Part shown: positions 25,855 to 35,153 of the stretch, piece after piece
Layout: each line of letters opens with the position of its first letter
Numbering within the stretch: the first letter of the stretch is position 1
Source of the DNA: Nostoc spongiaeforme FACHB-130
Lineage (GTDB): Bacteria > Cyanobacteriota > Cyanobacteriia > Cyanobacteriales > Nostocaceae
Reading direction: 5' to 3'
DNA length: 64,000 nucleotides
Assembly: GCF_014698475.1 (NCBI RefSeq)
Contig: NZ_JACJTB010000026.1
Coordinates: 1-64,000 of the forward strand
Program-made: the position numbers and the translations under genes
The notes under the pieces: model-generated
Told to the model about the DNA's origin: nothing
Seen by the model: only the letters and a program-made list of their open reading frames with translations
Database searches by the model: none

Positions 25855-27948
25855 TCAGGTAATCCCAAAAACGATCACTAAGCCCAAAACTGCACCAAAC
25901 ACAATCAAGGCATAGAATTGAACGCGACCATTTTCTAAATATTTCAGCCCTTCGCCACTGACTAGGGTGAAAAAGCCTGTGAGGTTAACAGCACCATCAA
26001 CAACGCGGAAGTCAACTTCCATGACTTGTCTAGCTAGGCGACGCAAGCCGAGGACAAAGACACGATGGTAAATGTCATCAAAGTACCACTTGTTGAGGGA
26101 TAGCTCGTACAAAGGCTTAATTTTAGCAGCGATCGCAGCAGGGTCAATTTTCCGTTGTAAGTACATCAAGGAAGCCAAGGTAATCCCAATCAAGGAAATT
26201 CCCACAGAAGCCCCCGCCATAATATAAAATTCCGTCGGCTCAAATTCGGCGGCTTTTTCTAAAACTTCTGCGAGAGTTTCGTTGGGTGAGTAAATAAATT
26301 CCTCGAAATAATTAGCAAAGGGAGTTCCCACCAAACCAATCAAAATCGAAGGTACAGCCAGCACTAATAATGGCAAGGTCATCGTCCACGGTGATTCATG
26401 GGGTGAGTCGCTTTGATGACCATGAGAACCATGATGGTCTCCTGTTGCAGCTAGTTCACCATGTTTCATCGCCCCAGGGCCAAAATTCGGGGCTGGTTCT
26501 TCAGCTTCTAATTCGAGGATGATTGTAGCGGCTTTCTTAAGTTTGGCTTTGATTTTCTCGTCAGTACCCCGGAATTTGCCTTCAAATGTCATGAAATACA
26601 TTCTGAACATATAAAAAGCAGTGATTCCCGCAGTTAGCCAGCCAATGATCCACAAAAATGGATTAGCAGCAAAAGCCTTACCGAGAATTTCATCTTTTGA
26701 CCAAAAACCTGCAAACGGAGGCATACCAGAAATTGCCAAGCAGCCAATCAAAAAGGTAATGGCTGTAATGGGCATATATTTCCGCAGTTTGCCCATGAGT
26801 CGCATATCTTGGGCTAAAGCGGGGTCATGGCCAACGACTCCTTCCATCCCGTGAATTACAGAACCGGAACCCAAGAACAGCATCGCTTTGAAGTAAGCGT
26901 GAGTCATCAGGTGGAATAAGCCAGCACTGTAAGCACCTACGCCCATCGCCATCACCATGTAACCTAATTGGGAAATGGTGGAGTAGGCCAAGCCTTTTTT
27001 GATGTCGTTTTGTGTAATCGCAATTGTCGCCCCTAAAAATGCTGTAAATGCCCCAGTAAAGGCAATTACGTTCATCGCGGCGGGGACATGTTCAAACACA
27101 GGGTACATCCGGGCTACCAGAAATACACCTGCTGCTACCATTGTGGCGGCGTGGATTAAGGCAGAAATCGGTGTCGGGCCTTCCATCGCATCTGGTAGCC
27201 AGACATGGAGGGGGAACTGGGCTGATTTAGCAACAGGGCCGAGGAAAACCAAAATCGCAAACAGTACAGCGAGGAAATTGCTGATTGTTCCCGATTGCAC
27301 CAGTTGCGCGAGGCGATCGCCCATGATATGAAAATCAAAGCTACCGGTTGCCCAAAACAGACCTAAAATCCCCAATAATAAGCCAAAGTCACCAACGCGG
27401 TTGGTGACAAATGCTTTTTGACAGGCATCGGCTGCTGACTTGCGATCGTACCAAAAGCCGACCAGCAAGTAGGAACACATCCCTACCAGTTCCCAGAAGA
27501 TATAAATTTGCACTAAGTTGGGACTGACCACCAGACCCAACATTGAGGAGCCGAATAAGCTCAGATAAGCGTAAAACCTTACATATCCTGGATCATGTGC
27601 CATATAGCCATCGGTATAGACCATGACTAAAAAGGCTACGGTTGTCACAATTACCAGCATAAGGGCTGTCAGGTGGTCAATTGTGTAGCCCATGCTCAGG
27701 TGAAAATTCCCTGCTGCTGCCCATTCCAAAGTCCGCAGATAAGTCGGGTGTCCTTGAATTTGACTCCACAGCAAGGCAAACGACAAGCCCATCGCTGCTC
27801 CCATCAAGGAGATAATCAACGCAGCATTGAGTTGCCGCAGGCGGTTCGTCACCTGATTGATCGAAATTAATCCCAAACCGACCAGCATAGCCCCTAAAAG
27901 AGGGAACACCGGAATCAGCCAGGCATATTCATAGATTGCTTCCATCAC
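25855..27948 (-). CDS. NAD(P)H-quinone oxidoreductase chain 5 (NdhF)
   Basis: NdhF is the largest proton-pumping subunit of thylakoid NDH-1. The 697-residue protein has about 16 helices and signatures YIFWELVGMCSYLLVGFW, FPLHVWLPDAMEGPTPISAL, HAATMVAAGVFLVARMYP, YSTISQLGYMVMAMGVGAY and the hydrophilic loop before the C-terminal lateral helix (about residues 470-540, with HGSHGHQS). The length fits the NdhF1 (respiratory/cyclic) type. The RbcR gene and nnrU lie upstream, as in many cyanobacterial genomes. A terminator lies 230 bp downstream. Confidence 0.95.
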   Translation of the reverse strand: MMEAIYEYAWLIPVFPLLGAMLVGLGLISINQVTNRLRQLNAALIISLMGAAMGLSFALLWSQIQGHPTYLRTLEWAAAGNFHLSMGYTIDHLTALMLVIVTTVAFLVMVYTDGYMAHDPGYVRFYAYLSLFGSSMLGLVVSPNLVQIYIFWELVGMCSYLLVGFWYDRKSAADACQKAFVTNRVGDFGLLLGILGLFWATGSFDFHIMGDRLAQLVQSGTISNFLAVLFAILVFLGPVAKSAQFPLHVWLPDAMEGPTPISALIHAATMVAAGVFLVARMYPVFEHVPAAMNVIAFTGAFTAFLGATIAITQNDIKKGLAYSTISQLGYMVMAMGVGAYSAGLFHLMTHAYFKAMLFLGSGSVIHGMEGVVGHDPALAQDMRLMGKLRKYMPITAITFLIGCLAISGMPPFAGFWSKDEILGKAFAANPFLWIIGWLTAGITAFYMFRMYFMTFEGKFRGTDEKIKAKLKKAATIILELEAEEPAPNFGPGAMKHGELAATGDHHGSHGHQSDSPHESPWTMTLPLLVLAVPSILIGLVGTPFANYFEEFIYSPNETLAEVLEKAAEFEPTEFYIMAGASVGISLIGITLASLMYLQRKIDPAAIAAKIKPLYELSLNKWYFDDIYHRVFVLGLRRLARQVMEVDFRVVDGAVNLTGFFTLVSGEGLKYLENGRVQFYALIVFGAVLGLVIVFGIT

Positions 27949-28183
27949 TGACGCATAATTTGAGAATTCTTGACTAGCTTAGGACAGTTTTGCGGTGACT
28001 GTCTTCCGCAGGCAACTGTCCTGGTCGGAACTGTTAATAATTGTGACACACACCCCTGATGATAAAATACCCCACCCAAGGGTAATTGGGCGGGGTAATT
28101 AAGCATGGTTTTAGATTTGGCTGAAGTCAATAGCATCTTTTACTAATGATCATCAACTATTGACCATTGACAAATAATTTATA

Positions 28184-28570
28184 TTATGCAGTCCGACATT
28201 CTAAATCGGCTGTTTGGGAGTGGTTGTATGTTTTAGAAGAGTTGGTATAGGTGAGCTTGATTTCTTCTAGAGCCAGACGTAAATCGTCTCTGCCACGAAA
28301 ACCTTCTAGGCGATGTCGGATAATGCCGTTTTCTACTAAAAGTAAAGTGGGTAGTGACTTGAGACGATAAGTATTGGATAGTTTGAAGTTTTCATCTGCA
28401 TTCACTCCCACCAATTTAATTTGCTCCCCGCATTGAGATTTAAATTGCAATAACAAAGGGTGGATGATACGGCATAGGCCGCACCAAGGTGCTTCAAAAT
28501 TAACTAAAACAGGTACTGGAGATTCTAAAACTTCTTGAGTAAATGTCCGCTCACTAACCGACAACACCAT
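28184..28570 (-). CDS. Thioredoxin-like protein with WCGLC active site
   Basis: A 128-residue single-domain thioredoxin starting MVLSVSERTFTQEVLESPV. The redox motif is APWCGLCRIIHP (Cys-Gly-Leu-Cys instead of the classical CGPC), and the cis-Pro loop is LKSLPTLLL. The change of Pro to Leu in the active site should alter redox potential and partner choice. The start at 28570 is preferred over a longer in-frame ATG at 28603 because GAGG lies 4 bases upstream. The C-terminal tail of about 20 residues (NSSKTYNHSQ) is polar and unusual. Confidence 0.88.
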   Translation of the reverse strand: MVLSVSERTFTQEVLESPVPVLVNFEAPWCGLCRIIHPLLLQFKSQCGEQIKLVGVNADENFKLSNTYRLKSLPTLLLVENGIIRHRLEGFRGRDDLRLALEEIKLTYTNSSKTYNHSQTADLECRTA

Positions 28571-28979
28571 GATGCCTCGAAAATTATAGGGTTTTAATAT
28601 CAAACTAGCTATCAGCAGGAAGAATTGGCAACTTAGTCAGCACCTAATCTATGAGTCAGCATTCAGGATTTAAGATGATTAAAAAATTAATGCCGCTTTG
28701 ATTTTAACTCTGATAAAAAAGCCAGCACGACTTTCACGGTGGCCTTTAGATTTTTTTAACTCCTGATTGCCGCTTTCATCGAGGGTGTTGAGAAGACTGT
28801 GCCATGAAAATCTCAACCAAGACTTATGACCAGCGACTTACCACTATATGAAGATCAAACTGGTTCAGCTTCCCCCCACTGACAACTATTTGATTTGATC
28901 CTACATTGATTTGGCAGCAATTGATAAGCCGAAATTGGCATTTACGCAATTTTTTGTTGATAGTTGGGATCAGCAAAAA
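28571..28979. other. Intergenic region between thioredoxin and nnrU
   Basis: About 400 bases with no credible gene. An imperfect hairpin GCCAGCACG...CGGTGGC (about 28719-28741), followed on the reverse strand by TTTTTTATC, may terminate nnrU transcription. Confidence 0.4.
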
Positions 28980-29702
28980 TCACAATTCTATTTTACTAGT
29001 TGCTACAATCAACAGTGGATGTAACCACCACAGTAGACCAACAAAAATTGCTACTCCTAAATAAGCAGGGCGGATAAATTCTTGCCATTTCAGAGACTGA
29101 CGACCATCAAGAATAGCTTGGAAAGGGATGATGGAAGTTCTTTGTTTGACAAGTTCAAAAGCTTCGCCGTAGCGTTGGGATAAGCGGCGATCGCCATGCC
29201 AAACTCCAAATAAGTGATGTAAGACTAATCCCAAAGATGTGACCAAAGTAAAGCTTGTCCCTAACCACAGCGTATGGGCGACACACCAAATAATTTGCCC
29301 TACCATCTGGGGATGACGGGTAATACGGATAATCCCAGTTTCATACAGATGAACTTGGGGCTTTTGAATAGCAGCAATTTCTAGTAGATTGAAGGTGGCA
29401 GGATACAAAAACACAAACGAAATTGCTGACAACACCCAAACTACAGCTTGTATTCCTGGGACTCCTTGCACCTGCCAGAGTTGCCAGCCGTCATAACGAT
29501 GGTTAAAAAAGTAAGTAATTAGGATGACAGCCAACGGTAAACTAACTAATGCAAACAAAATGCGATAAAGCCTTGCTCCTATGTGCTTCTCAGCCAATGG
29601 ACGTAGAGCAGCCCCGCCACTGTGGGCGATCGCAAAAGCAAATTGTAACCCCAACATGACAAAATGACTGGGAGTAAACAAAGGATTAGGCATCGTAGAC
29701 AT
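28980..29702 (-). CDS. NnrU-family membrane protein
   Basis: A 240-residue protein with about six helices. The segments FAIAHSGGAALRP, LYETGIIRITRHPQMVGQII and HHLFGVWHGDRRLSQRYGEAF with conserved His residues are typical of NnrU. The family includes the plant 15-cis-zeta-carotene isomerase Z-ISO, a heme protein, and proteins next to denitrification genes. The activity here is unproven; a carotenoid isomerase-like role is one possibility. It diverges from the rbcR gene, and this neighbourhood with ndhF is common in cyanobacteria. Confidence 0.85.
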   Translation of the reverse strand: MSTMPNPLFTPSHFVMLGLQFAFAIAHSGGAALRPLAEKHIGARLYRILFALVSLPLAVILITYFFNHRYDGWQLWQVQGVPGIQAVVWVLSAISFVFLYPATFNLLEIAAIQKPQVHLYETGIIRITRHPQMVGQIIWCVAHTLWLGTSFTLVTSLGLVLHHLFGVWHGDRRLSQRYGEAFELVKQRTSIIPFQAILDGRQSLKWQEFIRPAYLGVAIFVGLLWWLHPLLIVATSKIEL

Positions 29703-29909
29703 GGGTGAAGTTATTTAAACAAAAGTTAATACAGTACAACCAATAACACAAAGTATTCAACAGGGGACTTGCGCGAAGATGCAGTAGTACTGTTTTTTTC
29801 GAGCCAAGTCTTCCGATTTGCAGATGGAATAAATCATTTTTTACTTTTTGGTGATCAAATCCGATGTATTGCCAAAGCTGCTCCTTTCAAAGTTTGTGGG
29901 TTGAACCTT

Positions 29910-30923
29910 ATGTCTGACCTTCCTTTCACTTTAGATCAGTTACGTATCCTGAAAGCGATCGCACAAGAAGGGAGCTTCAAGCGTGCTGCTGATAGCCTGT
30001 ATGTCTCCCAACCTGCCGTGAGTTTGCAAGTGCAGAACCTGGAACGGCAACTAGATGTCCCTTTATTTGACCGTGGCGGCCGTCGCGCCCAATTAACTGA
30101 AGCCGGACATTTACTTTTAAGTTACGGCGAAAAAATCCTCAGTCTGTGCCAAGAAACCTGTCGCGCCATTGAGGATCTGCAAAATCTCCAAGGTGGGACT
30201 TTAATTGTCGGTGCATCTCAAACCACAGGTACTTATTTATTACCCCGGATGATTGGGATGTTTCGCCAAAAATATCCTGATGTGGCAGTGCAACTGCACG
30301 TCCACTCGACTCGCCGGACTGCTTGGAGTGTCGCCAACGGCCAAGTTGATTTGGCCATTATCGGCGGGGAAATTCCGGGTGAATTAGCCGAATCTTTGGA
30401 AATTATTCCTTACGCCGAAGATGAATTAGCACTGATTCTGCCAGTGTTCCATCCCTTTGCTAAACTTGAAACCATTCAAAAAGACGACTTATATAAATTA
30501 CAATTCATCGCTTTAGATTCCCAGTCCACTATTCGCAAGGTCATCGATCAAGTACTAGCACGCTGCGAAATTGATACCAGACGTTTCAAAATCGAAATGG
30601 AACTCAATTCCATCGAAGCCATCAAAAATGCTGTGCAGTCAGGCTTAGGGGCTGCTTTCGTCTCAACATCCGCGATCGCCAAAGAACTCCAAATGGGTGT
30701 ACTGCACTGTGCCTCCATTGAAGGTGTGACCGTCAAACGCACACTCTGGCTGATTTTTAATCCCAATCGGTATAGATCCAAAGCCGCAGAGGCATTCAGC
30801 CAGGAAATCTTACCCCAGTTTGCTACTCCAGGATGGAACCAAGACCTGATAAAATTGTCACACAAAAAACTAGTAGTAAATACATTCGATGTAGCAACAC
30901 CCAGTTCCTCTGACGAGGGCTGA
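29910..30923 (+). CDS. RbcR, LysR-type regulator of RuBisCO genes
   Basis: A LysR-type activator. The helix-turn-helix [20 protein letters not shown] and [20 protein letters not shown] is close to the RbcR/Ycf30 group that controls rbcLXS. The effector domain runs from about residue 92 to 300. I chose the ATG at 29910 (337 residues, [12 protein letters not shown]) because the longer frame from 29769 adds 47 residues without family character. The gene is divergent from nnrU, and ndhF follows beyond it on the opposite strand. Target sites are not visible in this window. Confidence 0.85.
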   Translation: MSDLPFTLDQLRILKAIAQEGSFKRAADSLYVSQPAVSLQVQNLERQLDVPLFDRGGRRAQLTEAGHLLLSYGEKILSLCQETCRAIEDLQNLQGGTLIVGASQTTGTYLLPRMIGMFRQKYPDVAVQLHVHSTRRTAWSVANGQVDLAIIGGEIPGELAESLEIIPYAEDELALILPVFHPFAKLETIQKDDLYKLQFIALDSQSTIRKVIDQVLARCEIDTRRFKIEMELNSIEAIKNAVQSGLGAAFVSTSAIAKELQMGVLHCASIEGVTVKRTLWLIFNPNRYRSKAAEAFSQEILPQFATPGWNQDLIKLSHKKLVVNTFDVATPSSSDEG

Positions 30924-30928
30924 TACTT

Positions 30929-30998
30929 GTCAATAGTCAATAGTCATTAGTTAAGGGCTACAGGCTATTGACTATTCACTGTGGACTATTGACTAAAA
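30929..30998. repeat. Inverted AGTCAATAGTC-type repeat
   Basis: TGTCAATAGTCAATAGTC (30928-30945) faces CTATTGACTATTC (30964-30976) and GACTATTGACTA (30984-30995). The arms can form a hairpin. This is a common intergenic microrepeat in these genomes and may terminate the rbcR transcript. Confidence 0.4.
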
Positions 30999-31004
30999 AC
31001 TAAC

Positions 31005-32366
31005 ATGGAAGCTTACTGCACTCGTCCACGCTGCCCCCGCCCAAAAAATTATTTTGCCGACCTAGATGATGTGTCAACCTTAAAAACAGCGCAGCAAAAA
31101 TATTGCGCTACCTGCGGTATGCCACTCATCCTTGATGGGAGATATATGTCTACCAAATTACTGGGTCGGGGAGGATTTGCCTCTGCCTTTCTCGCACGCG
31201 ATCGCCGCATTCCAGGAATTCGCGCCTGTGTAGTCAAACAGTTCCAGCCTGCGGGAGACATTAGTGCTAATCAACTGCGAATCGCTCAACAATTGTTTGA
31301 AAGAGAAGCAGATGTCTTAGCCGAAATTGGCCGAGAACACGAACAAATCCCAGAACTCTACGCTTTTTTCCAAATTACTGTTCCTAGTTTTACCCAACCC
31401 AATCAAGAAGAACAGTTTTTTTACTTAGTTCAAGAATATATTGATGGTCTGAATCTTGAGGAAGAATTAACCCAAAAGGGGAAATTTTCGGAAGCAGAAA
31501 TTTTATATATGTTGCAGGAAATTCTCAAAATCCTCAATTTTGTCCATGATAAAAATATTATTCATCGAGATATCAAGCCATCAAATATTATGCGCCGCCA
31601 AGATGGGAAATTATTTCTCTTAGATTTTGGTGCAGTCAAGCAAGTTACCAATGTGGCATCAGGGACAGTCGCATCATCAACGGGAATTTATTCGGCCGGA
31701 TTTGCCCCCCCAGAACAAATGACAGGAAATCAAGTATTTCCCTGTACAGATTTATATGCCTTGGCTGTGACTGCTGTGACTTTACTCACCGGTCAACCAG
31801 CCCCCCAGTTATTCGACCCACTAATTAATCAGTGGACTTGGCGATCGCATGTGGATATTGACCCCCACCTCGCCAGTGTTTTAGATAAAATGCTGTTGCC
31901 TGCTGTCAGTCAACGCTTTCAATCCGCCGAGGAAGTACTAAAAGAACTTTTTCCGCAGTTCATACCTCCAACTACACTCACAAACACACCAACTCAACCG
32001 CCAGTTATACAGCCACCTGCAACTTTTTCGACCACAGAGTTATTATCAGGGGCTGCTGTAAGCGGTTTTGAAGGCGCATTAATAGCGATTGCTCTATCTA
32101 GTCTGATATCACCCATGATCGCTTTCACTATTGCCATTTTGATTTTGAGTGGGATGATTTTTGCTCAAACTCGACGCTGGATTAAAACCAAAAATTTATT
32201 GATTGTGGCAGTAATATCCTTTGCGATCGTTCTTTTTGTTCCTGCCTTGCAAGCAGGAATGAATATTCAACAAATTGTAATATTAGGAATTACTGGCAGC
32301 TTAATAGCTATTGCTGTAACCACACTATTTCAACTTATATATAAATTACTGTCTATGATGTTTTAA
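31005..32366 (+). CDS. Membrane serine/threonine protein kinase with N-terminal zinc-binding Cys cluster
   Basis: A 453-residue Hanks-type kinase. Cys5, Cys10, Cys34 and Cys37 form a 4-Cys N-terminal motif common in cyanobacterial kinases. Catalytic features are GRGGFASAFLA (glycine loop), VVKQF (Lys78), HRDIKPSNIM (187-196), DFGAVKQ (207-213) and FAPPEQ. A Pro/Thr-rich linker (about 322-345) leads to a C-terminal domain with about four membrane helices. Substrate and stimulus are unknown. A PstS-like binding-protein gene follows 146 bp downstream in the same direction, and the pair may act together. Confidence 0.92.
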   Translation: MEAYCTRPRCPRPKNYFADLDDVSTLKTAQQKYCATCGMPLILDGRYMSTKLLGRGGFASAFLARDRRIPGIRACVVKQFQPAGDISANQLRIAQQLFEREADVLAEIGREHEQIPELYAFFQITVPSFTQPNQEEQFFYLVQEYIDGLNLEEELTQKGKFSEAEILYMLQEILKILNFVHDKNIIHRDIKPSNIMRRQDGKLFLLDFGAVKQVTNVASGTVASSTGIYSAGFAPPEQMTGNQVFPCTDLYALAVTAVTLLTGQPAPQLFDPLINQWTWRSHVDIDPHLASVLDKMLLPAVSQRFQSAEEVLKELFPQFIPPTTLTNTPTQPPVIQPPATFSTTELLSGAAVSGFEGALIAIALSSLISPMIAFTIAILILSGMIFAQTRRWIKTKNLLIVAVISFAIVLFVPALQAGMNIQQIVILGITGSLIAIAVTTLFQLIYKLLSMMF

Positions 32367-32512
32367 ATGGAACATAGTAAAATACTAAATTTCTTGTGTT
32401 GCCAATAATTTCAGGAATCTAATCTCCGTACTGTGTAGAATATTTCGTACCAATAAAATTGCAACTGGGAAATTAGAGTTTAATCAAACTTTAACCTAGA
32501 GTTACCCATAAA

Positions 32513-33589
32513 ATGAGAAATTACTTTCAGGGTAAGAAAACTACACCACCAACTATGACACAACAACATAGAACTAACGAAACTAAAGTTTTGGTTCTAA
32601 CACTAGCAATCACCTTGGGACTAGTAGGTGGTTTGTTGTGGTGGTTTTCTCATAGCTATGGCATCAAAGCCAATTATCTCAATAGAACAAGGGTAGAAAC
32701 ACCAAATACTGATACCTTCTCGCAAATACCTGATGTCCCGACGGGGTTATTTAGTTATGGGGGTAGCACTACTTGGGCTCCGATTCGCCAGCAGGTAGAT
32801 TCAGCCGTGGCCATTGTCTGGCCGAAATTTCAACTACGTTACACCGAGCCGATAGAAGCTGCACCCGGTTCAGGAACAGGAATTAAGATGCTGCTGGGTA
32901 ATCAATTAGCATTTTCTCAGTCTTCCCGTGCGTTGAAACCAGAAGAAAATGAAGAGGCGAAAAAATTGGGATTTACACTCAAAGCAGTTCCAGTAGCAAT
33001 TGACGGAATTGCGATCGCAGTTCACCCGAATCTCAACCTTCCTGGCTTAACCCTCACCCAGCTAAAAGACATCTACACAGGTAAAGTTAATAATTGGGAA
33101 CAGTTAGGTGGGCCAAAATTACCCATAACACCATATTCTCGCCGTCCAGAAGATAGTGGCACCATTGAATTTTTTGATGAAAACGTCCTAGCTGGCGAGA
33201 AATTTAGTAGCAACGTCCAATTTATCGACACTACCACTAAAGCCTTAAAAGAAGTAGCCAAAAATCCTGGTGCAATTTACTATGCTTCCGCACCAGAGGT
33301 AGTCGGACAGTGTAGCATCAAAACCTTACCCCTAGGTAAACAGCCAGACAAATTTATTGAACCTTACAAAAAACCTTATATTCCCTTAGATAAATGTCCA
33401 CAACAGCGTAATCAACTGAATACCGAAGCATTTCAAACTGGCGAATATCCCATCACCCGACGCTTATTTGTCATTGTTAAACAAAATGGACAAAGGGATC
33501 AGCAAGCAGGTGAAGCTTACGCTAACTTGTTGCTGACAGATCAAGGTCAAGAATTAATTGCTAAAGCTGGATTTGTCAGACTTCGCTAA
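32513..33589 (+). CDS. PstS-like substrate-binding domain protein, membrane-anchored
   Basis: A 358-residue protein with one N-terminal transmembrane helix (about 27-46) and an extracytoplasmic PBP-like domain. The motifs SYGGSTTWAPI, GSGTGIKMLLGNQLAFSQSS and SRRPEDSGTIEFF correspond to the oxyanion-binding loops of PstS/phosphate-binding proteins. There are no ABC permease or ATPase genes nearby, so it may be a sensor or scavenging protein rather than a transporter component. It follows the Ser/Thr kinase gene, and a 12-bp perfect inverted repeat downstream (33623-33650) likely marks the end of the transcript. Confidence 0.85.
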   Translation: MRNYFQGKKTTPPTMTQQHRTNETKVLVLTLAITLGLVGGLLWWFSHSYGIKANYLNRTRVETPNTDTFSQIPDVPTGLFSYGGSTTWAPIRQQVDSAVAIVWPKFQLRYTEPIEAAPGSGTGIKMLLGNQLAFSQSSRALKPEENEEAKKLGFTLKAVPVAIDGIAIAVHPNLNLPGLTLTQLKDIYTGKVNNWEQLGGPKLPITPYSRRPEDSGTIEFFDENVLAGEKFSSNVQFIDTTTKALKEVAKNPGAIYYASAPEVVGQCSIKTLPLGKQPDKFIEPYKKPYIPLDKCPQQRNQLNTEAFQTGEYPITRRLFVIVKQNGQRDQQAGEAYANLLLTDQGQELIAKAGFVRLR

Positions 33590-34122
33590 TCAAGACTGGC
33601 TATCTATACAAGTAAAAATGACAATTGGAGCCTAGGATTAGGCTCCAATTCTGGGAATTAATTAACCGTATTTCCACTGCACCACTGATAACAACAAGAC
33701 AGACAATGGCACTGAAAAAGTCTTGGGTAATCAATACTTTCGACTCTAATTGTGGGTTTTTGAGATCATCCAAACTTGATCGAAATTTAGCTGATCTTTA
33801 TGACTGGAATCTACTACACTTTTGCCTTAAACAAGAATTATCTTCATTGTTTAACTTAGTTCCTGTTGTTGCCAGGCAAACAAAATCATCAACAAGTTCT
33901 CTACCAAGAACTATTATTTTTCCCTTGTGAGTATCTTGTACAAGAAAAAACTTCACACAAAGGCCTTTTTATCCAGAAAATACCCGATTACGCACAATCT
34001 GTTTGTGGTGGTCAAACAGATTGGTCAAACACAACAGTAAGGAGGTGTTGCTGCGCCAACTCACTGATGACTGATCGGGGTCAAGTTCTGATAGATGCCG
34101 TTACAGGAACTCTTATAGCGTC
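33590..34122. other. Intergenic region with a possible decayed gene
   Basis: After the hairpin at 33623-33650, two overlapping forward frames (to 33930 and from 33866 to 34126) have weakly protein-like composition (e.g. LHFCLKQELSSLFNLV, then FFPCEYLVQEKTSHKG). Joined by one frameshift near 33870 they would give a single polypeptide, but no family is recognised and no ribosome site is evident. It may be a remnant or chance. Confidence 0.3.
33623..33650 (+). terminator. Perfect 12-bp inverted repeat after the PstS-like gene
   Basis: AATTGGAGCCTA-GGAT-TAGGCTCCAATT forms a very stable hairpin 34 bp beyond the stop codon. The T-tract is weak (TTCTGGG), so it may act as an RNA-stabilising or factor-assisted terminator. 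Confidence 0.6.
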
Positions 34123-34881
34123 TTAGCTTGCTCTATTAATTGACTCTGCTGGCAAGCAAATGAGATTATCTCCTTGAGTGAGGATTAAACCTCTTTGACG
34201 CAATTTGCCCATTAAGCGGGTCACAGTTACACGAGTAGAGCCGATCGCACTACCAATTTGGGCATGAGTAAGGGGGAAAGGCAAACAATAGCCCCGAATC
34301 ACATCGGGATCAGTTTCGCTCATTGCGGGTTCACCATATTCCTCAATTAACAATGTAAGGAATCCTAAGAGGCGGTCAATTGTGCGCCGCTGACCCAAAG
34401 CACTCAACCACAACAACTTACGCTGATGCTGATACCTAAAGGCATCCATAACCTCGCGCCGGAAGTGAGGCCAGTTGTCTAAATCATGCCAGTACATCCA
34501 CAGCACCGCAGTTTGGTCAACATGGGCATATGCCTGGAGGGTGAATGGTGACTGAGCCACAATTTCAAATGGTTGTCCTGCTCCCACAAAACCCAAGAAG
34601 GCTTCTTCTGGAGTTCTGTTAATGCGTCGAGATGTTAACTGACTGGCAGTAGCACTCACTTGAGCGGTACCTACCATACGGATCGCACCTCTTTGCACCA
34701 AATACAGCAAACCAGGTCTAGCTGGAATGCGCTCATCTTTGCTAAAGGTGCGGCAACGATAGTGTTCTTGAGCCCAATCAAGAATACGTTGCCAAGTCAA
34801 AAAGGGGCGTGATGCCTCAGAAAAGGAGGATGGAGATTGCATAGGTAACAAAGAGCGTTCGGCTGAAGACAAAGACGTCAT
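34123..34881 (-). CDS. Crp/Fnr-family regulator, DevH-like
   Basis: A 252-residue transcription factor with an N-terminal cyclic-nucleotide-binding-like beta roll (about 50-140) and a C-terminal winged helix (LTHAQIGSAIGSTRVTVTRLMGKL). The recognition helix STRVTVTRL is like that of NtcA. The long N-terminus, the TWQRILDWAQEHYRCRTF segment and the overall sequence best fit DevH, which in Anabaena is needed for the heterocyst glycolipid layer. Homologues also occur in non-heterocystous species, so the role is not decided by presence alone. A 9-bp inverted repeat (34949-34981) lies in its upstream region. Confidence 0.75.
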   Translation of the reverse strand: MTSLSSAERSLLPMQSPSSFSEASRPFLTWQRILDWAQEHYRCRTFSKDERIPARPGLLYLVQRGAIRMVGTAQVSATASQLTSRRINRTPEEAFLGFVGAGQPFEIVAQSPFTLQAYAHVDQTAVLWMYWHDLDNWPHFRREVMDAFRYQHQRKLLWLSALGQRRTIDRLLGFLTLLIEEYGEPAMSETDPDVIRGYCLPFPLTHAQIGSAIGSTRVTVTRLMGKLRQRGLILTQGDNLICLPAESINRAS

Positions 34882-34948
34882 AAAACAAGGTGCAAGGAGT
34901 GTCTTTGTGTTGACGGGTAGGCTTAACGCCTAACAGCGCCAGCCATCC

Positions 34949-34981
34949 AAAGAGTAGAGAGCAATTTAGCGCCTACTCTTT
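34949..34981. promoter_or_regulatory. Inverted repeat upstream of the devH-like gene
   Basis: AAAGAGTAG (34949-34957) and CTACTCTTT (34973-34981) form a perfect 9-bp stem with a 15-nt loop, close to a second small hairpin TAGGC-TTAAC-GCCTA (34918-34932). These would lie in the 5' leader on the reverse strand. The forward reading also looks like a terminator (ends CTTTTGTT). Confidence 0.4.
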
Positions 34982-35153
34982 TGTTATACTTCTTACTGTA
35001 CAATGATGGTAGTAAAGTTTACTTACTATTCATAGAATATTTATTAAATTTTATGGTCTTCTCATTTTTCTTTATATAGATAAAACTTATATCTCAAGGA
35101 AGATGGCAAGCCACTGTTGGAGAAATAATCAAAAGCTGTTCTTATCAGATTAA

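Noticed and set aside
27945-28136. 63-aa reverse open frame upstream of ndhF
   Set aside because: Overlaps the ndhF start and a palindromic sequence; no protein features.
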